The notes beneath the pieces were generated by a model. It had not been told where the DNA came from. It saw only the letters and a program-made list of their open reading frames with translations, and ran no database searches. This document shows, piece after piece, positions 23,386-33,205 of a stretch of 64,000 nt of DNA; position 1 is the stretch's first letter, and each line of letters starts with the position of its first letter. The stretch comes from Pseudomonas brassicacearum. GTDB taxonomy: Bacteria; Pseudomonadota; Gammaproteobacteria; Pseudomonadales; Pseudomonadaceae. Position numbers and translations under genes: made by a program. Location of the stretch: the NCBI RefSeq assembly GCF_003732225.1, contig NZ_MOBJ01000010.1:1-64000 (forward strand), written 5' to 3'.

Positions 23386-26300
23386 AGGCGTTTTTCAGTT
23401 TTATCACCCGCTGGGTCATTCCGTTGCTGGGGCTGATCGCCCTGAGCCTGATCATCTGGTTTGTCGGGCCGCTGCTCGAATTCCTGGTGCCCGAAGGCCG
23501 GCGCTGGGCGCTGATCATTCTGCTGTTCGCGGTGTGGATCGCCTACCGGCTGTTTCGCATCATCCAGGCCCGCCGTCAGGCCGCCGAAGTCATGCGTAGC
23601 CTGGCGGCGCAAACCCCGCCGGACCCGACCAGCATCGCTACGGCCGAAGAGCTCGAAATCCTGCGTCAACGTATGGACGAAGCCCTGGCGCTATTGAAGA
23701 AAGCCAAGCTGGGCGGCGACGAGCGACGCAATCTCTACGAATTGCCGTGGTACGTGATCATCGGCCCGCCGGGTTCGGGCAAGACCACGGCGCTGGTCAA
23801 CTCCGGTCTGCATTTTCCGTTGGCTGCGCAGTTGGGCGCAGGTGCGGTGCGCGGCGTCGGCGGTACGCGCAATTGTGATTGGTGGTTTACCGACCAGGCC
23901 GTGATGCTCGACACCGCAGGCCGCTACACCACTCAGGACAGCGACGCGACAGTCGACAAGGCCGCCTGGCTGGGCTTTCTGGGTCTGTTGAAAAAACAGC
24001 GGGCCCGTCGCCCGATCGATGGTGCATTTATCGCTATCAGCCTCTCCGACCTGTTGCTGGGCAGCGACGCCGAACGCGCCGCCCATGCCGCTGCGATACG
24101 CCTGCGCATTCAGGAGCTGTATACCCAATTGGGCGTGCGCTTCCCGATCTACCTGATGCTGACCAAACTCGATCTGGTGCCTGGGTTCATGGAGTATTTC
24201 GACACCCTGAGCAAAGAAGAGCGAGCCCAGGTCTGGGGCATGACCTTCGCTCTGGATGACGGCAAAAGCAATGACAGCCCGCTGGCCCATCTGCAAAGCG
24301 AATTCGCCGGTTTGGAGCAACGCTTGAACGATCGACTGGTGGAGCGTTTGCAGCAGGAACGCGACCCGGCGCGACGCGATCTGATCTACGGTTTTCCACA
24401 GCAGTTCGGCGCGTTGAAGGATTGCCTGCAAAGCTTCCTTGAGGGTGTGTTTAAACCCAACGCCTTTGAAGAGCGAGTGCTGTTGCGCGGGGTGTATTTC
24501 ACCAGCGGCACTCAGGAAGGCAGTCCGATTGACCGGCTGATCGGCTCTATGGCCCAGAGCATGAACCTGGACCGCCAGCACCTGGCGCGCCAGACCGGCA
24601 CCGGGCGCAGTTACTTCATCGAAAGACTCTTCACTGCCGTGGCCTTTGCCGAGCGAGGGCTGGTGGGGGTCAACCCGAAAGTCGAACGCCGACGCAAGTG
24701 GATCGCCCAGGGCGTGCTGGCCTCGACCGTGGCCTTGGTGCTGGTGGTCGGGACCTTGTGGTGGGTCAGCTACCGCGCTAATCAGGCGTATATCGCGCAA
24801 GTCGATCAGAAAGTCGTGCCCCTGGGCCAGGCCGTGCAGAACCTCAGCCCGGCACAGAGGGACGTGCTCGCAGTGTTGCCCTTGCTCAACGCAGTGAAGC
24901 ACTTGGCCGATGATGCGCCGAACTGGGCCGAAGGCCTGGGTCTGTATCAGGGCTACATGCTTGAAGCCGAGTCCGGCAGTGTCTATCGAAAGCTGTTGAT
25001 CGCGGTCTTCGCGCCGCGCTTGCTCACGCGTATCGAAGAGCAACTGCACGGCGGCGGCAATTCGGACTTCCTTTACGAAGGCTTGAAGGCCTACCTAATG
25101 CTCGCCGACAGCGAGCATTACGATGCTGACTTCATCAAGGCATGGATCGCCCTGGACTGGGACCGCAGCCTGCCGCGCGACTTGCCGGCCGAGCAGCGCG
25201 TAGCCCTCGGGGAACACTTGCAGGCGCTGTTCGAACGCCATCCACCCACCGCACGTCTCGACCCAAGCCTGATCGACGATTTGCGCCGGCAGTTGCAACA
25301 ACTGCCGGTGGCCCAGCGTGTCTACGACCGGATCAAACGGCAGCAACTGCCGGACGGCATCCCGGACTTTCGTCTCAACGAAGCGGCCGGACGCGATGCG
25401 GCGCTGGTGTTCAGCCGCAAGAGCGGCAAGCCGTTGGGCGACCCCTTGAGCGGCTTCTTCACCGCCAAGGGTTATCGCCAAGGGTTTTTGCTCACCAGCC
25501 TGAACCAGACCGGCACCCTGGCTGAGGAGCAGTGGGTGCTCGGTCACGACCAGGCAGAACAGCAGAACGTCGCCAGCCTGGCCGCCGACGTGCGTCGCCT
25601 GTATTTCCAGGATTACCAGCGCCAGTGGGACGCCTTGCTGGCTGATATCGACTTCGTGCCGATTACCGGCGTGGCCCAGGCCGCCGATGTGCTGCGGGTG
25701 ATTTCCGGGCCGACTTCACCGTTGAAAAAACTGCTGGTGGCGGTGGCGAAGGAAACCGACCTGCAACAGGAAGAACGCCTGCTGGCCGCCAAGGGCGCGC
25801 CGGTGGAGGGCGGGGTCGACAAGCTCAAGGAGCGCCTGGGCACCTTGCTCGGCCAGGAGCAGGCGACGCAAAACACACCTGAGGCCAGTGACGATCCAAT
25901 CACCGCGCATTTTGCCGAACTCAACCGCATCGTCAGCAAGAACGAAGGCGAGCCGGCGGCCATCGATGGCCTGTTGGCCGACATGAACGCCCTGTATGTG
26001 CAGGTCAGCGCCATGGTCGGCGCCAGCGGCGACGCCTTGCTTGGCGAAGCCAAGAACCAGGCCGCAGCGGCCGCGACACGGGTCAGCCTCAACGCCGAGC
26101 GTCAACCGGCGTTGGTGCAGGGCCTGGTCAAGTCGGTGGTCAACTCCACCACCAATAGCATGATGGGCGGGGTACGCAATCAACTGAACGCGGCCTGGAC
26201 CAGCGAAGTGGTGAACATCTATCGTCAGTCCCTGGCCGGGCGTTATCCGATGTCGCCAGGCAGTGCGCGAGACGCGACTCTCGACGACTTCGGCCAGTTC

Positions 26301-26882
26301 TTCGGCGTGGGCGGGGTGATGGACAACTACTTCCGCAAGTACCTGCAGCCGTATGTGGATACCTCGACCCAGGCCTGGCGCTGGCAACCGGGCGCCGCGC
26401 AGAAGCTCGGCATCGCCCCGGGCGTGCTGCAGACCTTCCAGCGGGCAGCGACCATCCGGGATGCATTTTTCCGTTCCGGCGGCACCCAGCCGATGGTGCG
26501 CTTCGAACTCAAACCAGTGGCGATGGACGCCAGCATCACCCAGTTTTTACTTGACCTCGATGGTCAGCAATTGAGCTACGACCACGGCCCGAGCCGTCCG
26601 ACCGCCATGCAATGGCCCAACGCTGGCAGCATCGGCGTGGTGCGGATCTCGATCATGCCGCCCACGGCCAGTGGTCGATCCGGCATCACCCTGGACGGTC
26701 CCTGGGCCTGGTTCCGCCTGCTCGAGCAATCGGACCTGACCGCCGGCAACTCGCCGGATCGCTTCAACCTGCGGCTGCGGGTCGACGGCGCCAGCGCCTC
26801 TTACGAGCTGCGGGCCAACAGCGCCTTCAACCCGTTCAAGAGCCGTGTGCTCAGTGGTTTCAGCCTGCCGGAGCGGTTATGA
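23382..26882 (+). CDS. tssM: inner-membrane protein TssM (IcmF), cluster 1
   Basis: The 1166-residue protein has two N-terminal membrane helices (about 10-33 and 42-60), a cytoplasmic NTPase-like domain with an intact Walker A GPPGSGKT (128-135), a third helix near 447-467, and a large periplasmic region ending in the beta-domain that contacts TssJ. The IcmF signature around VRGVGGTRNCDWWFTDQAV and LDTAGRYTTQDSD is clear. It overlaps tssL at the 5' end and tagF at the 3' end, so the operon is tightly coupled. Confidence 0.98.
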   Translation: MKAFFSFITRWVIPLLGLIALSLIIWFVGPLLEFLVPEGRRWALIILLFAVWIAYRLFRIIQARRQAAEVMRSLAAQTPPDPTSIATAEELEILRQRMDEALALLKKAKLGGDERRNLYELPWYVIIGPPGSGKTTALVNSGLHFPLAAQLGAGAVRGVGGTRNCDWWFTDQAVMLDTAGRYTTQDSDATVDKAAWLGFLGLLKKQRARRPIDGAFIAISLSDLLLGSDAERAAHAAAIRLRIQELYTQLGVRFPIYLMLTKLDLVPGFMEYFDTLSKEERAQVWGMTFALDDGKSNDSPLAHLQSEFAGLEQRLNDRLVERLQQERDPARRDLIYGFPQQFGALKDCLQSFLEGVFKPNAFEERVLLRGVYFTSGTQEGSPIDRLIGSMAQSMNLDRQHLARQTGTGRSYFIERLFTAVAFAERGLVGVNPKVERRRKWIAQGVLASTVALVLVVGTLWWVSYRANQAYIAQVDQKVVPLGQAVQNLSPAQRDVLAVLPLLNAVKHLADDAPNWAEGLGLYQGYMLEAESGSVYRKLLIAVFAPRLLTRIEEQLHGGGNSDFLYEGLKAYLMLADSEHYDADFIKAWIALDWDRSLPRDLPAEQRVALGEHLQALFERHPPTARLDPSLIDDLRRQLQQLPVAQRVYDRIKRQQLPDGIPDFRLNEAAGRDAALVFSRKSGKPLGDPLSGFFTAKGYRQGFLLTSLNQTGTLAEEQWVLGHDQAEQQNVASLAADVRRLYFQDYQRQWDALLADIDFVPITGVAQAADVLRVISGPTSPLKKLLVAVAKETDLQQEERLLAAKGAPVEGGVDKLKERLGTLLGQEQATQNTPEASDDPITAHFAELNRIVSKNEGEPAAIDGLLADMNALYVQVSAMVGASGDALLGEAKNQAAAAATRVSLNAERQPALVQGLVKSVVNSTTNSMMGGVRNQLNAAWTSEVVNIYRQSLAGRYPMSPGSARDATLDDFGQFFGVGGVMDNYFRKYLQPYVDTSTQAWRWQPGAAQKLGIAPGVLQTFQRAATIRDAFFRSGGTQPMVRFELKPVAMDASITQFLLDLDGQQLSYDHGPSRPTAMQWPNAGSIGVVRISIMPPTASGRSGITLDGPWAWFRLLEQSDLTAGNSPDRFNLRLRVDGASASYELRANSAFNPFKSRVLSGFSLPERL

Positions 26883-27529
26883 GCACTCCGGGTTTCTATG
26901 GAAAGTTGGCCAGTCGCGGGGACTTTGTCAGCCGTGGCTTGCCGCAGAGTTTTATCGGCCCCTGGGATTCATGGCTTGCGGCGGGTTTGCTCGCCAGCCA
27001 AAGCCTCGGCGACCGTTGGCTGAATGCCTATCTGGTCAGTCCGTTGTGGCGTTTTATGGTCGCGCCCGGTGTGTGTGGGCCGCAGGCCGTCGTGGGGGTG
27101 GTGATGCCGAGTGTCGATCGGGTTGGCCGATATTTTCCGCTGACCGTCGCGGTGCTGCTGGAACACGACGCCGATCCGGCATCGGTGGTCGGCGGTTCGG
27201 ATGCCTGGTTTGAACAGGTCGAGCAATTGATGTTGAGCACCTTGAGCGTGGAGGCGAGCTTCGAAGCCTTCGGTGCAGGGCTGGAGACGCTGGGTAGCCC
27301 GGCGTACCTGCGGCGCACCCCGAGCAGCCGTTTTGCCGGTCTGCACCGCTTTGATGTCACCGATCCGCAGGCGCGAATGACCGCCCTCGCCGAACAGGCC
27401 TGCGAAGGGGCCAGTGTGTGGTGGGGCCAGGGTTCGGAGCGCATCGCGCCCGGTTTATTGCGGTGCCAGGGCTTGCCGGCCGCCGCTGATTTTGCGCAAT
27501 TTTTGCTCGGCCAAGAAGGTGTTGTGTAG
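26879..27529 (+). CDS. tagF: post-translational regulator TagF
   Basis: The ATG overlaps the tssM stop (ATGA at 26879-26882), giving 216 residues. The start MSTPGFYGKLASRGDFVSRG and the central GVVMPSVDRVGRYFPLTV are hallmarks of the TagF/DUF2094 family. In P. aeruginosa TagF represses H1-T6SS independently of the kinase pathway by sequestering Fha. A longer frame opening upstream inside tssM is not used, since the extra part shows no family character. The next gene, pppA, starts at the base after the stop codon. Confidence 0.95.
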   Translation: MSTPGFYGKLASRGDFVSRGLPQSFIGPWDSWLAAGLLASQSLGDRWLNAYLVSPLWRFMVAPGVCGPQAVVGVVMPSVDRVGRYFPLTVAVLLEHDADPASVVGGSDAWFEQVEQLMLSTLSVEASFEAFGAGLETLGSPAYLRRTPSSRFAGLHRFDVTDPQARMTALAEQACEGASVWWGQGSERIAPGLLRCQGLPAAADFAQFLLGQEGVV

Positions 27530-28261
27530 ATGTGTGCAAGCGTTGGAAAGATCTTCAAGTCTGCAAGCAAAAGTCATGTCGGCATGGTCCGCCAGGTTAA
27601 CGAAGACGCTTGCCTGGACATGCCGCAAAAAGGCCTGTGGGTGGTCGCCGATGGCATGGGCGGGCACGCGGCGGGCGACTACGTCAGCAGTCTGATTGTC
27701 GACAGTCTGCGTAGCATTGCCGTGGGCCGTTCGCTGGATGAGTACGCCGCGGCGCTGAAAACCGATCTGCTGCGGGTCAACGCCGCCGTGCGTGAAGAAA
27801 CTGCCAACCGCAGCGTGACCATGATGGGCAGCACGGTGGCGGTGCTGGCGGCTCGTGATTTGCGCGGGGTGTGCCTGTGGGCGGGCGACAGCCGCTTGTA
27901 TCGCCTGCGTGACGGCCGGCTCAAACGCATCTCGCGAGACCACAGTTACGTCCAGGATCTGCAAGACAGCGGCTTGCTCAGTGAAGCCGAAGCCCGGGTA
28001 CACCCGCGGTCCAATATTGTCACCCGCGCCATCGGGGTACAGGCACAGCTGGAGCTGGCGATGGTCGAGCTGCTGTTGAAGCCCGGCGACAGTTACCTGT
28101 TGTGCAGCGACGGGCTGAACAAGACCGTTGAAGATCATGAGATCCGCGAGGTGCTGAGCCACGACGAGCCTGGGGAAATCGCCAGCAGCCTGGTGTCTCT
28201 GGGCCTGATGCGCGGCGCTCCGGACAACATCACGATCATCGTCGTGAAGGTGCCTGCATGA
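27530..28261 (+). CDS. pppA: PP2C-type serine/threonine phosphatase PppA
   Basis: This 243-residue PP2C phosphatase has the metal-binding motifs VRQVNEDACLD, VADGMGGHAAGD, WAGDSRLYRLRDG and LLCSDGLNK in order. In the H1 system PppA removes phosphate from Fha1 and switches secretion off. It abuts tagF and overlaps ppkA by four bases, keeping the antagonistic pair at a fixed ratio. Confidence 0.97.
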   Translation: MCASVGKIFKSASKSHVGMVRQVNEDACLDMPQKGLWVVADGMGGHAAGDYVSSLIVDSLRSIAVGRSLDEYAAALKTDLLRVNAAVREETANRSVTMMGSTVAVLAARDLRGVCLWAGDSRLYRLRDGRLKRISRDHSYVQDLQDSGLLSEAEARVHPRSNIVTRAIGVQAQLELAMVELLLKPGDSYLLCSDGLNKTVEDHEIREVLSHDEPGEIASSLVSLGLMRGAPDNITIIVVKVPA

Positions 28262-31200
28262 ACCTCACTGCGAACATGTTGATCCCTGGCTACGACATCG
28301 ACGGTGAAATCGGCGAAGGCGCCATGGCCAGTGTTTACCTGGCGACCCAGCGCTCGCTGGAGCGCAAGGTGGCGTTGAAGGTCATGGCCGCCGCGCTGGC
28401 AGCCGACCCGAGTTTCTGCGAGCGTTTCCTGCGCGAAGGCAAGACTCTGGCGCGCCTGTCTCACCCGCATACGGTCACCATCCATGACATCGGCAATGTC
28501 GGTGAGCTGTATTACATGGCCATGGAGTACCTGCCCAACGGTACGCTCAAGGAGCGCATCGCCGCCGGCCTGACGCCGGAGCAGGGCCTGATCTACATCC
28601 GCCAGATCGCCTCGGCCCTGGGTTATGCCCATGGGCTGGGGCTGGTTCATCGCGATGTCAAACCGGCGAACATTCTGTTCCGCGCCGATGGCACGGCGGT
28701 GCTCTCGGACTTCGGCATCGCCAAGTCCCTGGACGACCGCACCCAATTCACCCAGGCCGGTTTCGCCGTCGGCACGCCCAGCTACATGAGCCCGGAACAG
28801 GCGCGCGGCCAGGACATTGACGGTCGGGCCGATCTGTATGCCCTGGGCGTGGTGCTCTACGAAATCCTTGTCGGCAAACTGCCGTATACCGGCAACGACG
28901 CGCTCTCCACGGCCCTGGCGCATTTGACCGAACCGTTGCCGGAGCTGCCGGTGCACCACGGCCGTTATCAAGAGGTGCTGCGCAAGCTGTTGGCCAAGGA
29001 TCCGGCCGAGCGTTTCCCGAATGCAAAAGCGCTGTTGCAGGCGCTGGATAATCTGCCGCGCGAATCGGTTGAAGCGACAACGATCCGGCCGTTGCCAATT
29101 CCAGCGGGCAATGACCTGGCGGGACTGACGCCGGTGTCCATCAATATACCGACCAGCCCCGAGCAACAATCTCGATCCAGGCCTGTTGCGCCGGCTATGA
29201 AGCCGACGCCGCAATCCACGCTCCCGGAACAACGAAAGGGGCCGGTATTCGCACTCGCCGCCGTCGCGGTAGCCGTAGTACTGGCCTTGGGCGGCGTGGG
29301 TTATTGGTGGTTGTCTGGTGACGTTGAAGCGGATGCCAGGACGCCGGTTGTTTCAGTGCCACCGGTCAACACGACACCGGCAGTGGTTGCACCAGAGCCA
29401 CCCGTAAAGACCCCTGTGGTGACACAAGTCGATGACGGTCAGCGTCCGCTTTTGATGGCCGGCAAAAAAACTTTGTTCCAGCGAGTGCTCAGCAAGCCGG
29501 GGGCCAAACTCGCCGGTGAACCGGGGGCCACACCTGGCAAGGCTTTGCCGGCGTTTTCCGTGCTTTACGTCTATCAGCGCAAAGAGGTTGCCGGCAGCCC
29601 GTGGCTGCGCGTTGGCACCGCCACCGACGGGCGCAGTGATGGCTGGTTGTCGGCCGAGCAAGTCAGCGACTGGAAGCAAAGCCTGGTGCTCAAATTCACC
29701 GAGCGTTCTGGCCGTGCGCCGGTGATGTTCCTGCGTCAGCCCGGTGAAGTAGAGCGGTTGCTGGCCGATCCGCAGGCTGCAAAAAACCTGTTGCTCAAGG
29801 CCCAGCAGAATCGCGAAGACAATCAGCAAGTGCTGGCCCTGGAACCGGCCGCCAGCGCGGTGCCGCAAAACCAGTTCTACCTGTTGCCGATCTTCGATTC
29901 GCGCGAGAGCTTCGATGAAAACGGCCAGCCGGTGCAGTTGCTGAACGTGGCGTCCATCGACCCCGGCAATGCACCGAAGACCACTGCCGGCAACACCCCG
30001 ATCAGTGCCGCCAATGCCGACGCGTTTCGCACCGCCGTGGTGTTGGTCGTCGACACCACCGTGTCCATGCAGCCCTACATCGATCAGGTCCGCGACGTGG
30101 TACACCAACTGCAAACCCACATCGCCGAGCGCGGCGAGCTGGACAGTGTCAGCTTCGGCCTGGTGGGGTTTCGCAACAGCATCAAGAAAACCCCGGGCCT
30201 GGAATACGTCGCTAAAACCTTGATCACCCTGGAACAGGGTCGCGACCCACAGCGCTTCATGGACTTGGCGCGGCAGGTCAAGGCGACCACGGTCTCGAGC
30301 CATTCGTTCAACGAAGATGCGTTTGCCGGTGTGATGGAAGCGGTCGAGGGCATGGATTGGTCCGGTTATGGTGGGCGCTTGATTCTGTTGGTCACCGATG
30401 CTGGCGCCCTGCGCAAGAACGACCCGTATGCCTCCACACAAATGAACGAGGCCGAAGTACGTCAGGCTGCGCTAGGCAAGCAGATCAAAATCTACGCCTT
30501 GCACTTGCTCAGCGACGCTGGCAAGAAAACCCACGCCGGTGCGCAAAGCCAATATCGCACCCTGACGGCCGACGCCAACCCGCAGATCGGCGATCTGTAC
30601 ATTCCGGTACCGGGCGCCGATGTGCGCAAGTTGGGTGAGCGGGTGGACGAGATCGGTTCGGTGTTTGCCGACCTGGTGCATCAGGTGCGCAATAACACGC
30701 CGCAAACCGTGCCGCTGCTGAGCGCCGCGCCGAGCCTGACCGACAAATCGGCAGCCGTCGGCTACGCGATGCACATGGACTTCCTGGGGCGTAAAGCCGC
30801 CAGCCAGGCGCCACAACTGGTCAGCGCCTGGACCGCCGATCGTGACCTGACCAACCCGGCACTGCCGGCGTTCCAGGTGTGCGTGATGCTGACCAAGCTG
30901 CAGCTCAACGACTTGCAGCAATCGCTGAAACTGATCGTCGACGCCGCCCGCAAGACCCAGACCTCGCCGAAGAATTTCTTCCAGGAAATCGCCAGCGCCA
31001 GTGCCTACATGAGCCGCGACCCCTCAGCCTTGCGCAAGGGTGGCAACCTGGCCGACGGCGGGGTTCTGGGTGAGTACCTGGAAGGGCTGCCCTACCGCAG
31101 CAAGTCGTTGAACATGACCCAGGATTTGTGGCTTTCCCTGAGCGTGGCCGAGCAGGAGGACTTTATCGACGAACTGGACTCGAAAATCCGCCTCTACGAA

Positions 31201-31293
31201 ACCTTCCATAACGACTTGGCCAACTGGGTGCGTTTCGGCGATGCCGAACCGGGTGATGCCTTGTACCGCGTTCCGTTGTCGACGCTGCCGTGA
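28258..31293 (+). CDS. ppkA: membrane serine/threonine kinase PpkA with periplasmic vWA domain
   Basis: The 1011-residue protein has an N-terminal Hanks-type kinase domain (glycine loop GEGAMASVY, Lys41 in VALKVM, His131-Arg-Asp133 in HRDVKPANIL, DFG), one membrane helix near residues 329-352, a periplasmic SH3-like region, and a von Willebrand A domain with the MIDAS start DTTVS (Asp599-Ser603). PpkA phosphorylates Fha1 to activate H1-T6SS. In P. aeruginosa dimerisation is driven through the periplasmic part by TagQRST. It precedes tagT with a stop/start overlap. Confidence 0.97.
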   Translation: MNLTANMLIPGYDIDGEIGEGAMASVYLATQRSLERKVALKVMAAALAADPSFCERFLREGKTLARLSHPHTVTIHDIGNVGELYYMAMEYLPNGTLKERIAAGLTPEQGLIYIRQIASALGYAHGLGLVHRDVKPANILFRADGTAVLSDFGIAKSLDDRTQFTQAGFAVGTPSYMSPEQARGQDIDGRADLYALGVVLYEILVGKLPYTGNDALSTALAHLTEPLPELPVHHGRYQEVLRKLLAKDPAERFPNAKALLQALDNLPRESVEATTIRPLPIPAGNDLAGLTPVSINIPTSPEQQSRSRPVAPAMKPTPQSTLPEQRKGPVFALAAVAVAVVLALGGVGYWWLSGDVEADARTPVVSVPPVNTTPAVVAPEPPVKTPVVTQVDDGQRPLLMAGKKTLFQRVLSKPGAKLAGEPGATPGKALPAFSVLYVYQRKEVAGSPWLRVGTATDGRSDGWLSAEQVSDWKQSLVLKFTERSGRAPVMFLRQPGEVERLLADPQAAKNLLLKAQQNREDNQQVLALEPAASAVPQNQFYLLPIFDSRESFDENGQPVQLLNVASIDPGNAPKTTAGNTPISAANADAFRTAVVLVVDTTVSMQPYIDQVRDVVHQLQTHIAERGELDSVSFGLVGFRNSIKKTPGLEYVAKTLITLEQGRDPQRFMDLARQVKATTVSSHSFNEDAFAGVMEAVEGMDWSGYGGRLILLVTDAGALRKNDPYASTQMNEAEVRQAALGKQIKIYALHLLSDAGKKTHAGAQSQYRTLTADANPQIGDLYIPVPGADVRKLGERVDEIGSVFADLVHQVRNNTPQTVPLLSAAPSLTDKSAAVGYAMHMDFLGRKAASQAPQLVSAWTADRDLTNPALPAFQVCVMLTKLQLNDLQQSLKLIVDAARKTQTSPKNFFQEIASASAYMSRDPSALRKGGNLADGGVLGEYLEGLPYRSKSLNMTQDLWLSLSVAEQEDFIDELDSKIRLYETFHNDLANWVRFGDAEPGDALYRVPLSTLP

Positions 31294-32009
31294 TGCTGAA
31301 CATGAGCGCGGTGCACAAAAGCCGGGGCGCCGGCAGCCAGCGCTACAGCCTGGTGATTCCACGGCTGCAACTGCGTGCCGGTGAACAACTGGCGGTGGTC
31401 GGTCCCAGTGGTTGCGGCAAAAGCACGTTGCTCGATTTGTTGGCGCTGGTGCTGGCTCCGGACCAGGCCGGGCAGTTTGATTTTGCGTCCGGCCAAACCA
31501 CGACGGACATTGCCGGGCTGTGGCGCGCAGATGCGCAAAGCGCCTTGGCGGACCTGCGCAGCCGGCACTTGGGCTACGTGCTGCAAACCGGTGGCCTGCT
31601 GGATTTTCTGGACGTGCGCGGCAACATCGACCTGTCGCGCCAACTGCTCGGCTTGAAAGACGACGGCAGCGTGGATCGTCTGGCCGGGGCGTTGGATATC
31701 ACTGATCAATTGGGCAAAAGACCGTGCGACTTGTCCGTTGGCCAACGGCAGCGGGTGAGTTGCGCCCGCGCCCTGGCACATGGGCCGCGCCTGTTGTTGG
31801 CCGATGAACCGACCGCTGCCCTCGATCCGCTCAACGCGGAACGTGTGATGCAGTTACTGGTGACCCAGGCTCGTGAACACAGCGTGTGCTGCGTCGTTGC
31901 CACCCACGACGAGGCACTGGCCCGCGCCAGCGGTTTGCAGGTGCGACGCATCAGTTGTCATCGCGACGTCGATGGCGGCGTCACCGCCACCCTTGGGGAG
32001 GCTTGCTGA
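31293..32009 (+). CDS. tagT: ABC transporter ATP-binding protein TagT
   Basis: I use the ATG at 31293, which overlaps the ppkA stop; a GTG three bases earlier is also in frame. The 238-residue ATPase has Walker A GPSGCGKS (37-44), signature LSVGQ (148-152) and Walker B LLLADEP (168-174). It pairs with TagS to form a LolCDE-like inner-membrane complex in the TagQRST arm that senses envelope insult and activates PpkA. Confidence 0.94.
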   Translation: MLNMSAVHKSRGAGSQRYSLVIPRLQLRAGEQLAVVGPSGCGKSTLLDLLALVLAPDQAGQFDFASGQTTTDIAGLWRADAQSALADLRSRHLGYVLQTGGLLDFLDVRGNIDLSRQLLGLKDDGSVDRLAGALDITDQLGKRPCDLSVGQRQRVSCARALAHGPRLLLADEPTAALDPLNAERVMQLLVTQAREHSVCCVVATHDEALARASGLQVRRISCHRDVDGGVTATLGEAC

Positions 32010-33205
32010 TGCGTGGCGCGCTGATGGCTTCCCTGGCTTGGCAGGATTACCGCAACAATGCGTGGCTGTCGGCCTGTTCGGTACTGGCGCTGGTGGCGGT
32101 GGTCGCGCCGCTGCTGGTGCTGTTCGGCTTGAAATTCGGCCTGGTCAGCAGTTTGACCGAGCGCCTGGAAAACGACCCGGCCACCCGGGAAATCATTCCC
32201 TTGGGTGGCGGCCGATTCAGTGCCGTGTTTATCGAACAGTTGAGCCGGCGCAGTGACGTGGCGTTCGCCTTGCCACGCACCCGGCAGATTGCCGCGACGG
32301 CGGATCTGACCGCTGACGTTTCGACGGTGACCGTCGAAATGATCCCCACCGCCGCCAACGATCCCTTGCTTGGCAGTCTGCCGATGCCTCAAGGGCTGGA
32401 TCAGGTGCTGCTGAGCCAGACCGCCGCCGAAAAACTCGGGGTCAAGGCTGGTGATTGGCTGCAGGCCAGTTTCGGTCGGCAGGTGGCCGGGCGTGGCGAG
32501 GCGCAGCGCATTCGTGTCCAGGTGCTGCACGTGCTGCCGCTGGAAGCCTTCGCCCGGGAAGGGTTGTTCGCGCCATTGACGTTACTGGAAGCGGCTGAAG
32601 ATTACCGGGACGGCCGCGCCGTGCCTGTGTTTGGTTGGCCAGGTGTTGCGGTGGGCGTGACGGAGCAGCGGGTGTATCCGGCGTTTCGCCTGTACGCCCG
32701 CAACCTCAATGATGTCGAGACGTTGCGCCAGTATTTCGCTGCGCAGAACCTGCTGGTTTCGACCCAGGCCCAGGCCATCGCCCAGGTGCAATCGCTGAGC
32801 CGCAACCTGTCGATCGTGTTCTGGATCATCGCCGGATTGGCCTTGGCGGGAGCGTTCGCGGCGATTTTTGCCGGGGCGCTGGCGGCGGTCGAGCGTAAGC
32901 GTCGAGAGTTGTCGGTGTTGCGTCTGCTGGGATTTTCCACGGCGGCGTTGCTGTTATTTGTGGTGATACAGGCACTGTACAGCGCCGGCTTTGCCGCCCT
33001 GTTGAGCGCCGGGCTGTATGGCCTGGCGCAATCGGGCCTGAACCATCTATTTGTGCAGATGCCGGGTGAGTACGCCAGCCATCTGCTGGCGCGTCACTAC
33101 GCGTTGGCCCTGGCGGCAGTATTCGGCGTCAGCGCCGTGGCGGCGGTCTGTGGTGGCTGGCGAGTAGCGCGTATCCAGGCGTGTGAAGGAATCCGAGATG
33201 TATAA
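32009..33205 (+). CDS. tagS: ABC transporter permease TagS
   Basis: The ATG at 32009 overlaps the tagT stop (TGATG), giving 398 residues beginning MRGALMASLAWQDYRNNAW. A membrane helix near residues 18-45 is followed by a large periplasmic domain, then a cluster of three helices in the last 135 residues; this is the FtsX/LolC permease topology. Longer upstream in-frame codons lie inside tagT and are not used. Its partner ATPase is the preceding gene. Confidence 0.93.
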   Translation: MRGALMASLAWQDYRNNAWLSACSVLALVAVVAPLLVLFGLKFGLVSSLTERLENDPATREIIPLGGGRFSAVFIEQLSRRSDVAFALPRTRQIAATADLTADVSTVTVEMIPTAANDPLLGSLPMPQGLDQVLLSQTAAEKLGVKAGDWLQASFGRQVAGRGEAQRIRVQVLHVLPLEAFAREGLFAPLTLLEAAEDYRDGRAVPVFGWPGVAVGVTEQRVYPAFRLYARNLNDVETLRQYFAAQNLLVSTQAQAIAQVQSLSRNLSIVFWIIAGLALAGAFAAIFAGALAAVERKRRELSVLRLLGFSTAALLLFVVIQALYSAGFAALLSAGLYGLAQSGLNHLFVQMPGEYASHLLARHYALALAAVFGVSAVAAVCGGWRVARIQACEGIRDV